A stretch of 29,291 bases of DNA, taken from positions 1-29,291 of the IMG/VR virus record IMGVR_UViG_3300028840_001973. One strand, 5' to 3'. Within the stretch, counting starts at the first letter, position 1; every line of letters begins with the position of its first letter. This stretch comes from a virus. Shown here piece by piece: positions 6,831-12,049 of the stretch. The position numbers and the translations under genes are program-made. The notes beneath the pieces are model-generated. The model did no database searches, was not told where the DNA came from, and saw only the letters and a list, made by a program, of their open reading frames with translations.

Positions 6831-7204
6831 GTTACTTGTTTTTGAATGTATTTATTATCCTTTCTTATTATCACTCTCCACTTATTATTGTGTTTAGACC
6901 AGTATACTCCCTTTGGTTTATTTTTACGATGGGACACGTTTTGTTATACTGTTAACAATCTTAAGTTCTCAATCCTATTGTCATCCTTGATATGGTTGAT
7001 GTGATCTATTACTAATCCATCAGGTATTTTTCCATAGTGGAGCTCCCATATAACTCTATGAACTAAATAGGCTTTACCTTTTAATCTAAACATTAAGTAC
7101 CCAGTGTTCATTTTTGTACCAACTTGCTTACCAATCCAATTCCTGGGTGATAACTTTACTTTCCAGTACAACTTTCCATCTTTATACTCAACATAGTCGT
7201 TCAT
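6827..7204 (-). pseudogene. HNH homing endonuclease interrupted by an in-frame TAA
   Basis: The first 86 codons encode an HNH endonuclease N-terminus: YKDGKLYWKVK, GYLMFRLKGKAYLVHRVIWELHYGKIPDG, then VIDHINHIKDDNRIENLRLLTV with the HNH core His and Asn residues. A TAA at 6946-6944 ends it exactly where family members continue with QQN. Reading past that codon in the same frame gives QNVSHRKNKPKGVYWSK and HNNKWRVIIRKDNKYIQKQ, the classic homing-endonuclease C-terminal segment, up to TGA at 6829-6827. That TGA overlaps the next ATG as ATGA. One C-to-T change (CAA to TAA) therefore explains the truncation. The 86-aa product keeps the catalytic core but loses the DNA-binding tail, so the gene is probably inactive. 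Confidence 0.82.
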
Positions 7205-7264
7205 ACCACCAAAACCCCGCCAGGTACAGGACTTGGCAGGGTGGTGCGGGGCGTTCAGTGGTAG

Positions 7265-7489
7265 TTACTCTTCCATCAGGAAATCCTTGGTCTGATCATG
7301 CCACAGTTGGAACTTATCGCCATCGCAATACATGTCTATGTCAGCCAGGTCCTGGGCGGCTTCGAGTAGGGTCTGCAACCCTTCGGCTGCCTTGGTTTTC
7401 TCTTTCGTGTTGGACTTCCTGATCAGCCTGTCATAGTAGTACTCAAACCTGTCTTCCAGGCCGTCTATCAATACTTGTGTTGTGTCCAT
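7265..7489 (-). CDS. Hypothetical protein, 74 aa
   Basis: The ATG at 7489-7487 lies one base after the upstream stop (TAAGATG) and is preferred to a TTG nine bases earlier. The product is 74 residues, acidic and helical: MDTTQVLIDGLEDRFEYYYDRLIRK, then TKAAEGLQTLLEAAQDLADIDMY. No family is recognised. Downstream, 7205-7264 is a short GC-rich gap that can fold (CCCCGC pairs with GCGGGG around a GCCAGG/CTTGGC hairpin) before the HNH start. Confidence 0.65.
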   Translation of the reverse strand: MDTTQVLIDGLEDRFEYYYDRLIRKSNTKEKTKAAEGLQTLLEAAQDLADIDMYCDGDKFQLWHDQTKDFLMEE

Positions 7490-7490
7490 C

Positions 7491-7859
7491 TTAGTCAATT
7501 AACGTTAGTTTATCCTCAGCCACACTGGTGTGGTACTCCTTGCCATCATAGTGATACTTAATTCTATACTCACTGCCACGCTCTGCAGGGTTGAACGCAA
7601 CCAGGGTACAGAATTCTATGTCATGGTACTCTTTCGTGTCCCAGTCATAGTGCTGGGCGGTGGTCGAGTACTCACTATGGAGTTCGTGCACCGGATTAGG
7701 TATTCCATTTCTTACTACGTCCAGAACCATGTCCAGGCGGTAACTGTCTTTAAGGACCTCCACTAAGAACACAGCCAGGTCCTGATCATTACCCATCTCA
7801 TTTACTAGCATCGTTGCCACTTGCTCGATAGGCAGTTCAATTTGAATTGTCTTACTCAT
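7491..7859 (-). CDS. Hypothetical protein, 122 aa
   Basis: A 122-residue protein with an amphipathic N-terminal region (IEQVATMLVNEMGNDQDLAVFLVEVLK) and a C-terminal part rich in Tyr, His and beta strands (SEYRIKYHYDGKEYHTSVAEDKLTL). It is acidic overall with no signal peptide. No family recognised. The 41-base gap upstream contains a perfect hairpin (GGTCC, loop TGGT, GGACC at 7877-7890), which might help RNA processing between this gene and the RHH genes. Confidence 0.65.
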   Translation of the reverse strand: MSKTIQIELPIEQVATMLVNEMGNDQDLAVFLVEVLKDSYRLDMVLDVVRNGIPNPVHELHSEYSTTAQHYDWDTKEYHDIEFCTLVAFNPAERGSEYRIKYHYDGKEYHTSVAEDKLTLID

Positions 7860-7900
7860 TTTTATTAAGGTTTGATGGTCCTGGTGGACCGGTTAATTAA

Positions 7901-8086
7901 TTACAACTCGATCTTAGGCAGGTGTGTCTCACGAGCCAGGTCATACTTCCTTGTGATGTGGTCGTCATACAGGCGCTCTAACAACGTCTCCAGGTAGTTC
8001 TTGAGCGGGCGGTTCTCAGCCTTGGCTAACTCTACCAGGTGTGTGTGCGACTCTTCTTTGATAACGATTGACTTTAATTTAGGCAT
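7901..8086 (-). CDS. Ribbon-helix-helix protein, 61 aa
   Basis: The 61-residue product has the outline of an RHH (Arc/CopG) DNA-binding protein. A short strand, KSIVIKEES, is followed by helix 1, HTHLVELAKAENR, a turn with PLK, and helix 2, NYLETLLERLYDD. RHH proteins bind DNA as dimers by inserting the paired strands into the major groove. This gene lies directly after a second RHH gene in the same operon, so the two may regulate related sites or form mixed complexes. The 55 bases between them are AT-rich with no clear separate promoter. The fold call is by pattern; the DNA target is unknown. Confidence 0.65.
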   Translation of the reverse strand: MPKLKSIVIKEESHTHLVELAKAENRPLKNYLETLLERLYDDHITRKYDLARETHLPKIEL

Positions 8087-8141
8087 TTTTTAATTGTTTT
8101 TTTATGTTATTCATTCAATGGTGTAAAGATATATATAATGT

Positions 8142-8336
8142 TTATACGTTCGACACAGTTGGCCGTATTTTTTTATTATACCTATCAGGTACGTCAAACT
8201 TAACTCCCATCTTTAACAGGGATTTGATCATGTGATTCTCCAGGTTCTCACTGACACTTGTTTTGTACTTACGGCACAACTCCTGGAATTCAGTGTGTAC
8301 CTCACTGTTGACATAGATAGTTACTTTTTTATTCAT
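8142..8336 (-). CDS. Ribbon-helix-helix repressor candidate, 64 aa
   Basis: The start is set at the ATG 8336-8334; the longer frame to 8399 runs through the operator region and is unlikely to be translated. The 64-residue product starts MNKKVTIYVNSEVHTEFQELCRKYKTS and continues VSENLENHMIKSLLKMG: the strand, helix, turn and helix of RHH/CopG-type regulators. It is the first gene of the leftward early operon. Immediately upstream lie three copies of a 14-bp palindrome, one overlapping a -7 promoter box, which is the usual layout for autoregulation by RHH proteins. The strand residues K4, T6 and Y8 would contact bases. Autorepression is inference from layout. Confidence 0.72.
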   Translation of the reverse strand: MNKKVTIYVNSEVHTEFQELCRKYKTSVSENLENHMIKSLLKMGVKFDVPDRYNKKIRPTVSNV

Positions 8337-8345
8337 GGTTGTAAA

Positions 8346-8413
8346 TTTATACGTACAAAGATACAAATTTATACGTATAAATGGCACAGTTTTGATCATT
8401 TTGTACGTACAAA
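8346..8413. promoter_or_regulatory. Three phased operator palindromes, consensus TTTRTACGTAYAAA
   Basis: Site 1 (8346-8359) is TTTATACGTACAAA, site 2 (8368-8381) TTTATACGTATAAA and site 3 (8400-8413) TTTGTACGTACAAA. Sites 2 and 3 are perfect palindromes; site 1 combines one half of each. Centres are 22 and 32 bp apart, close to two and three helical turns, so bound dimers would lie on one face of the DNA. They lie just upstream of the RHH gene and probably bind its product. Confidence 0.75.
8356..8363 (-). promoter_or_regulatory. Candidate early leftward promoter, -7 box
   Basis: On the minus strand these bases read TATCTTTG, a full match to the Bacteroidota -7 consensus TAnnTTTG. Transcription would begin about seven bases on, giving a leader of roughly a dozen bases before the RHH start codon. 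The box overlaps operator site 1 and abuts site 2, so repressor binding would block it. A good -33 TTTG at standard spacing is not visible. Confidence 0.5.
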
Positions 8414-8456
8414 GTTTTTAGGGAACTGACGACGAAGACGCGAAAAAGATAGGTTG

Positions 8457-8614
8457 TGTAATACCAATGTAACAACTTGTAATATCCAATTTGTCTTATC
8501 TAGTCTATATTTATTACATTTATTACAATATTACAATAATGATAAAACTATATGGGATCGTATATATATTTAATATTAGAACTTTCGATGGGGTGTAATA
8601 TGTAATGTGTAATA
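8457..8614. repeat. Cluster of nine TGTAATA-type elements (iteron-like)
   Basis: Direct copies of TGTAAYR lie at 8457, 8468 and 8478; inverted copies (TATTACA) at 8512, 8521 and 8529; direct copies again at 8594, 8601 and 8608. Eight match TGTAATR exactly; the copy at 8468 is TGTAACA. The region is very AT-rich and non-coding, between divergent transcription units. Three groups of three, in forward, reverse and forward orientation, resemble binding sites for an initiator or regulator. Confidence 0.55.
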
Positions 8615-8651
8615 TAACTTGTGTCGGCTGGGATTATTGAAAATTTTTGCT

Positions 8652-8659
8652 TATCTTTG
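8652..8659 (+). promoter_or_regulatory. Candidate rightward promoter, -7 box
   Basis: TATCTTTG matches the Bacteroidota -7 box TAnnTTTG and lies 45 bases before the plus-strand gene at 8705. The -33 element is weak or absent. Confidence 0.45.
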
Positions 8660-8704
8660 CCTCCCACATTGAAAACCAGTGTGTTATAATCGCTTAAACG
8701 GAAA

Positions 8705-9013
8705 ATGGCTGGAAATACCTTTGCTAATGATCGCGAACTCGCACGCGAAGCCGGCCGAAAAGGTGGCAAAGTAAAAAAATACGATGAGGCCTGGCTTCGA
8801 CTCGGACATAAGTTAACCGGAGACCATGCTGAACACATCAGGAAGTACATGAATAAACTTATTAGAGAGGGACGTGACGATGAGTTCTTTGAAAACTACC
8901 TAAAACTATTACAGTACTTCAAACCTAAGGTAATGGCACATGCAGTTAAAACCCAAACTGAAATTACTTTCCGTTTCGAGTCAGGCGACAAAGAGTTATT
9001 CGAGGATATTTAG
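8705..9013 (+). CDS. Candidate terminase small subunit, 102 aa
   Basis: The 102-residue product starts with a basic helical segment (NDRELAREAGRKGGKVKKYDE), then WLRLGHKLTGDHAEHIRKYMNKL, then EFFENYLKLLQYFKPKVM, and ends with an acidic tail (ESGDKELFEDI). The order (basic start, W-xx-LG, a helix pair, then LxYFKPK) is one I associate with small terminase subunits of Bacteroidota phages, whose N-terminal part binds the packaging site. The large terminase lies about 1.9 kb to the right on the opposite strand, so the usual adjacency is missing. Without a search, another small DNA-binding protein remains possible. It is a lone plus-strand gene between leftward units and has its own -7 box. Confidence 0.55.
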   Translation: MAGNTFANDRELAREAGRKGGKVKKYDEAWLRLGHKLTGDHAEHIRKYMNKLIREGRDDEFFENYLKLLQYFKPKVMAHAVKTQTEITFRFESGDKELFEDI

Positions 9014-9144
9014 ATTTATTTCTAACGGCACGGAGTTATTCGGTGTGGTTTATTATTATTTCGGCTTAAAAATGTCTTAGAATTGATCTATGGGCTTCTG
9101 GTGGGCAAAAAAAAGCCGGACAAATACATCCGGCTTGAATCCAA
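9014..9144. other. Non-coding stretch after the small-terminase candidate
   Basis: No coding frame is credible here. It holds the 3' end of the plus-strand transcript and the minus-strand terminator at 9107-9134. No terminator with a T-run in the plus direction is visible. Confidence 0.5.
9107..9134 (-). terminator. Intrinsic terminator of the small leftward unit
   Basis: On the minus strand a GCCGGA/TCCGGC stem with an 8-base loop (stem arms at 9115-9120 and 9129-9134) is followed by eight T residues (9114-9107). This is a clear rho-independent terminator for transcripts coming from the 93-aa and 44-aa genes. In the plus direction only two T residues follow the stem. Confidence 0.85.
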
Positions 9145-9205
9145 TTAAGGTAGGTTTTTAATTAACCAGGTTAAGGTAGGTTTTTAATTAACCAGGTTAA
9201 GGTAG
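9145..9205. repeat. 26-bp tandem repeat, about 2.3 copies, with palindromic cores
   Basis: A 26-bp unit at 9145-9170 is repeated exactly at 9171-9196, and the first nine bases recur at 9197-9205. Each unit boundary contains the perfect 13-bp palindrome TTAACCAGGTTAA (9162-9174 and 9188-9200). The second unit forms the 3' end of the 44-aa ORF; the first lies beyond its stop. Confidence 0.9.
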
Positions 9206-9305
9206 TTAATATTATTTCAACTATCGTGCCAATAAGCCAGGCAATGGCTGATCCCCAAATGACCAGGCACAATATGAACAGTGTTATGATTATAAACAGT
9301 ATCAT
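9171..9305 (-). CDS. Small membrane protein, 44 aa
   Basis: An ATG at 9305-9303 overlaps the stop of the 93-aa gene by four bases (ATGA) and opens a 44-codon frame that stops at 9173-9171. The product is almost entirely hydrophobic: a first segment MILFIIITLFILCLVIWG, then AIAWLIGTIVEIILTTLTW and a short LIKNLP tail. It probably forms one or two membrane helices. Such small membrane proteins in phages act as holins, superinfection-exclusion or host-takeover factors; nothing here decides between these. The ATGA coupling and strong hydrophobicity support it as real. Confidence 0.6.
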   Translation of the reverse strand: MILFIIITLFILCLVIWGSAIAWLIGTIVEIILTTLTWLIKNLP

Positions 9306-9583
9306 TCTGGTATCAGTTCAAATACTATATCAATATCATAGTAATCCTTAAAACCAAGGCTTTTGATTTCGTAGTGGTATCCATCATTAAAATCACTAAA
9401 AATAAGTGTGGTTATCAATACATCCTGGTTAAATTCAAGGTGAAACAACTTGTGGATATTACTTAAATTATATTCACTAAATTCCAGGGTGAATGTTATT
9501 TTACCTTTACTCGTTTTGATCACAGGGAAGTCATCCAGATCAAAATGAGACAAAATTTTGTTAAATACTTCGTTTGAATTCAT
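9302..9583 (-). CDS. Hypothetical protein, 93 aa
   Basis: The 93-residue product is acidic and aromatic-rich, with probable alternating strands: KITFTLEFSEYNL, IHKLFHLEFNQDVLITTLIFSDF, and YDIDIVFELIPE. No signal peptide, membrane segment or known motif is visible. It forms a two-gene unit with the 44-aa membrane ORF (ATGA overlap), bounded upstream by the terminator at 9660-9686 and downstream by the one at 9107-9134. Its promoter should therefore lie in 9584-9659, though I see no clean consensus box. A soluble partner of the small membrane protein is possible but unproven. Confidence 0.65.
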   Translation of the reverse strand: MNSNEVFNKILSHFDLDDFPVIKTSKGKITFTLEFSEYNLSNIHKLFHLEFNQDVLITTLIFSDFNDGYHYEIKSLGFKDYYDIDIVFELIPE

Positions 9584-9659
9584 ACTAATTTATTTATTAT
9601 AGGGTTATTATTATTATCGTGCCTGGGGTTGCCAGGATCACAGTATGCTGAGTGTGGAT

Positions 9660-9686
9660 AAAAAAGGGGGATCATCTCTGATCCCC
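9660..9686 (-). terminator. Intrinsic terminator after the K/A/E-tailed gene
   Basis: A perfect 8-bp stem, GGGGATCA and TGATCCCC, closes a 4-base loop at 9667-9686. On the minus strand it is followed by one more C and then six T residues (9665-9660). It sits eight bases after the stop of the 161-aa gene and is a textbook terminator for it. Confidence 0.9.
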
Positions 9687-9693
9687 ATTCGAT

Positions 9694-10179
9694 TTACTTT
9701 TTGGCTTTTTCAGCCTGGGCTTTTTCAGCCTCCTTTTTGGCCTGGGCTTCTTTTTTGGCGGCTTCTTTTTCCGCCTTTTGTTTAGCCAACTTTTCCTCAC
9801 GTTCTTTTGCCTTTTGGGCTTTTATTGCCTCAGGAAAAGTTTGTACCCACTTTTGAGGCACAGGCTTTTTAATGGTTTTGAAATAACTTTCAATAACAAT
9901 TTGCCTGTTATTTCCCCCAATTCCGGCGGCTGGTTTTGATCCCTTCAAAACCTGGGCACCAATTTCCTCCATTACAAAGGAAATATTTTGAAACCTTAAT
10001 GGGTATTGGTTTGCCTTACGTCCAAACTTTTTTTCCAATTCCCTGAAAAAATCAACTTTTTTGAATTTTTCTTTTTTGGCCTGAAGTTTGGTCATTTCGA
10101 CATAAACATCTAGGCATGCCTGGAATTCTTCCACGGTCCATGCCACGGGTTCATTTACCCTGTTTTCTTTTTTGATCAT
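9694..10179 (-). CDS. Protein with restriction-enzyme-like N-terminal domain and Lys/Ala/Glu coiled-coil tail, 161 aa
   Basis: Residues 1-90 follow the pattern WTVEEFQACLDVYVEM, FKKVDFFRELEKKFGRKANQYPLRFQNISFVMEEIG, and KGSKPAAGIG. This resembles the N-terminal domain of many HNH-type and DUF3883-type restriction proteins (W-x-x-EE, R-x-x-xQNIS-V-x-x-xG, KPxxN), but the nuclease domain is absent. After residue 115 the protein is an uninterrupted helix of K, A and E with repeats such as EKEAAKKEAQAKKEAEK, strongly basic and histone H1- or TolA-like. It may bind DNA non-specifically, or act as a decoy or inhibitor of host restriction; both are inference. It is a single-gene unit with its own promoter block (10238-10311) and terminator (9660-9686). 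Confidence 0.72.
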   Translation of the reverse strand: MIKKENRVNEPVAWTVEEFQACLDVYVEMTKLQAKKEKFKKVDFFRELEKKFGRKANQYPLRFQNISFVMEEIGAQVLKGSKPAAGIGGNNRQIVIESYFKTIKKPVPQKWVQTFPEAIKAQKAKEREEKLAKQKAEKEAAKKEAQAKKEAEKAQAEKAKK

Positions 10180-10237
10180 AAAATTAAGAACTGTTTAATT
10201 AATAAATATGGAGTATTTCCCCATTTGAATTATAATA

Positions 10238-10311
10238 CAAATATACAAATAATATGTATACAAACACACTTTTGGGTAAAAAAGTTTTAACTATTTTTAG
10301 TAAAAAATACT
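10238..10311 (-). promoter_or_regulatory. Promoter/operator block, copy A
   Basis: On the minus strand this block reads AGTATTTTTTACT, a spacer, then GTTTGTATAC followed by ATTTGTATATTTG. TATATTTG matches the -7 consensus TAnnTTTG, with another TTTG 15 bases upstream, shorter than the usual 19-21. It lies 59 bases before the 161-aa gene. The same elements recur at 10407-10470. Confidence 0.5.
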
Positions 10312-10402
10312 AATGAGTCAAAAGTAATATAATACCCACGACCTGGATGATTGTATAAACAATTGCCAGGACATTAAATACTAGGTTTTTTGAATTTTTC
10401 AT
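10310..10402 (-). CDS. Tiny membrane protein candidate, 30 aa
   Basis: An ATG at 10402-10400 opens a 30-codon frame ending at TAG 10312-10310. The product begins MKNSKN, then has one unbroken hydrophobic stretch, LVFNVLAIVYTIIQVVGIILLL, ending TH: a single membrane helix with a positively charged cytoplasmic end. It is preceded by promoter block B, laid out like block A before the 161-aa gene, which argues for real expression. It is too short for certainty and no family is known to me. Confidence 0.45.
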   Translation of the reverse strand: MKNSKNLVFNVLAIVYTIIQVVGIILLLTH

Positions 10403-10406
10403 AGGG

Positions 10407-10470
10407 CAAATATACAAATAAAAAGTATACAAACCATAAAAAACATATAATACTTTTAGTAAAAAATACT
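10407..10470 (-). promoter_or_regulatory. Promoter/operator block, copy B
   Basis: This is a near copy of block A: the 28-bp element with ATTTGTATATTTG and GTTTGTATAC (10407-10434) differs from A by a few bases in the middle, and AGTATTTTTTACTAAAAG recurs at 10453-10470. It lies directly before the 30-aa ORF. GTATAC is itself a palindrome. Confidence 0.5.
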
Positions 10471-10639
10471 GACAAAAAACTAATCAAAAACATATATGAA
10501 TTGACTGGTATATAATCAAGGTCATATGTGAATAACCTATATATGAATGGGGCTGGTCATATATAACCCATCAACATATATAACATATGTATATACATTG
10601 AATATGTCTACCATTGAACACCTGGTCAATGTATCTCTC
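10471..10639. other. AT-rich non-coding stretch with CATATR repeats
   Basis: No credible gene. It contains many CATATA/CATATG words and two related elements, GGTCATATGTGAATAACC (from 10521) and GGTCATATATAACC (from 10556). These could be protein-binding sites or part of an origin or packaging region; nothing here decides. Confidence 0.4.
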
Positions 10640-10776
10640 TCTCGATCCCTGGGTTGTGGTGTCTCGATCTCCAGGCTGTCTCCCTCTCGATCTGTGGGTT
10701 GCCTCTCTCTCAGCCCAGGAGGCCAGGCTCTCTCAGCCCCCCAGGTGTGTGTCTCTCAACCCAGGAGACGAGAGGC
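10640..10776. repeat. Six-copy 23-bp degenerate tandem repeat, GC-rich
   Basis: The word TCTCGATC or TCTCARCC begins at 10640, 10662, 10685, 10708, 10731 and 10754, giving spacings of 22, 23, 23, 23 and 23 bp. Units 1-3 share TCTCGATC and a later GGGTTG or AGGCTG; units 4-6 share TCTCAGCCC or TCTCAACCC and CAGG. The block is much richer in GC than its flanks. It lies just beyond the 3' end of the large-terminase gene, a plausible place for a packaging or replication site. Confidence 0.75.
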
Positions 10777-10882
10777 GCGCAACGGCCTCCACCCAACCAA
10801 TTTCACAAAATACAACATCAGTAGAACTATTCAAATCCAATATATAAAAGGGGAAAGCTAAAATTTTTCAAGCCCGAAACGG

Positions 10883-12034
10883 CTAAACAGGGGACAATGT
10901 AAACTCCTTCCGGCCAGCCAGCAAATGACTTACAGCATAACGGGTGGCATCGATCAGGTGGTTCCAGGAATCATGAGGTTTACCAGTAGGTTCGCCAGAA
11001 GCGTTGGTAGCCCATCTATAATTCCTGAATTCTTTTATCAGGTTAACTGATCCAGAGTCAATATTAATAGGTATAGTCTTCATCAGATCAATCCCACTAT
11101 TAATCGAGTCTCTTCCTTTTTTAGAGGGTATAATATCAAGTTTCTTGTTTCTTAATTCCTGAATCGACTTAGGTTCGGCGCTGTCAGCTACAACTGTTAT
11201 ATCCGGGCGTAGTAATCCTGCGATCATGTCATTAGTCAGTTCCAGTTTGTAGCAGCGTTCTCTTAACCACAGTTCGCCGCCGCTCAGTCCAACTTCTACT
11301 ATACCAGTTGGGTGGACCGAGTAGCCGAAGTCCAATCCATACAGGGTCCTCTTATACATTGCGGGCCAGTCAGCACTTGACCTAATAATAAAGTGTTTTC
11401 CTTCCTCGAAGATCATTCCTTCCAGTAGACCGAACTCCCCCTTAACGTACACTCTATAGAAGTTCTCATCGCCTTTAGCCCTGCGCTCGAGTGATTGAAT
11501 GATAGACTCGTCCAGGTATGGGTTGTCATGATACGTGGAATGATCTACAAACACATTGTTAGTATCAAAGAACTCCTGTACCCAGAACGGACCGACAGGG
11601 TTGAACGAACCGAACATCAGTGGTGTCCTGATCTCCGCTTGGTCCCAGATGCTCCTCTTCACGTAGAACAGTTCGTCGAAGTAGGCTATGTCCTGGCGCA
11701 TGCCGTGGAACCTGGATTCGTCGTCTGCAGGTATGAACGAGATGGTAGTGCCGTTGGGTACGTTGTAGATCATCTCTGACTTGTTGAAGGCTGAGGGGTC
11801 GAACTGGTCCTGCATCACATGCTTGATCCAGTCAGGGAACAGTGTCTTCTTGATGACAGGCATAGATTCACTACTGATGGTGATGCGTTTGTTAGGGTAT
11901 TTGTGGGCGTAGATGGTGATATACTGAAGGATTGATATGGTCTTGCTCGAAGAGGAACCACCGTAGCAGATGACAGTGTGGTTGCCGTCCTTGACAGCCT
12001 TGACTATGCGGGGGAAGACTTGGGTGAACTTCAT
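10883..12034 (-). CDS. terL: Terminase large subunit
   Basis: A 383-residue packaging ATPase/nuclease of the PBSX-like (Terminase_3) type. Walker A is GGSSSSKT at residues 25-32 (a variant of GGxGSGKS usual in this group). Walker B is AYFDE at 117-121 and the coupling motif is FGSFNP at 141-146. The RNase H-like nuclease has D235 in GLDFG, D284 in VVADSAE and D362 in HLIDATRYA. It cuts concatemeric DNA and pumps it into the prohead through the portal. It is encoded on the minus strand, divergent from the portal gene, with 170 bases between them; in most phages of this type the two are co-oriented. The short hairpin AGCC/GGCT over its stop is not a convincing terminator. Confidence 0.93.
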   Translation of the reverse strand: MKFTQVFPRIVKAVKDGNHTVICYGGSSSSKTISILQYITIYAHKYPNKRITISSESMPVIKKTLFPDWIKHVMQDQFDPSAFNKSEMIYNVPNGTTISFIPADDESRFHGMRQDIAYFDELFYVKRSIWDQAEIRTPLMFGSFNPVGPFWVQEFFDTNNVFVDHSTYHDNPYLDESIIQSLERRAKGDENFYRVYVKGEFGLLEGMIFEEGKHFIIRSSADWPAMYKRTLYGLDFGYSVHPTGIVEVGLSGGELWLRERCYKLELTNDMIAGLLRPDITVVADSAEPKSIQELRNKKLDIIPSKKGRDSINSGIDLMKTIPINIDSGSVNLIKEFRNYRWATNASGEPTGKPHDSWNHLIDATRYAVSHLLAGRKEFTLSPV

Positions 12035-12049
12035 TAGACTATGGTAAAA

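Noticed and set aside
6944-6946. Possible stop-codon reassignment (TAA read as Gln) suggested by the HNH gene
   Set aside because: TAA clearly ends many other genes here, often within coupling overlaps such as TAATG, so a local nonsense mutation is the simpler reading.
6827-7204. Frameshift as the cause of the HNH truncation
   Set aside because: Codon-by-codon reading shows that the C-terminal part is in the same frame as the N-terminal part; only a stop codon separates them.
8334-8399. Longer N-terminus (21 extra residues) for the 64-aa RHH protein
   Set aside because: The extension reads through two of the operator palindromes and the promoter box and does not look like part of an RHH fold.
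8548-8850. Minus-strand ORF of 100 codons upstream of and within the small-terminase candidate
   Set aside because: It is the antisense of the convincing plus-strand gene in its N-terminal part and otherwise covers the non-coding control region.
10547-10861. Plus-strand ORFs of 104 and 77 codons over the GC-rich repeat block
   Set aside because: The products are Ser/Leu/Arg/Pro low-complexity sequence generated by the 23-bp repeats in two overlapping frames, with no protein-like pattern or ribosome site.
10860-10885. AGCC/GGCT hairpin at the end of terL as a terminator
   Set aside because: The stem is only four pairs and no T-run follows on the minus strand.
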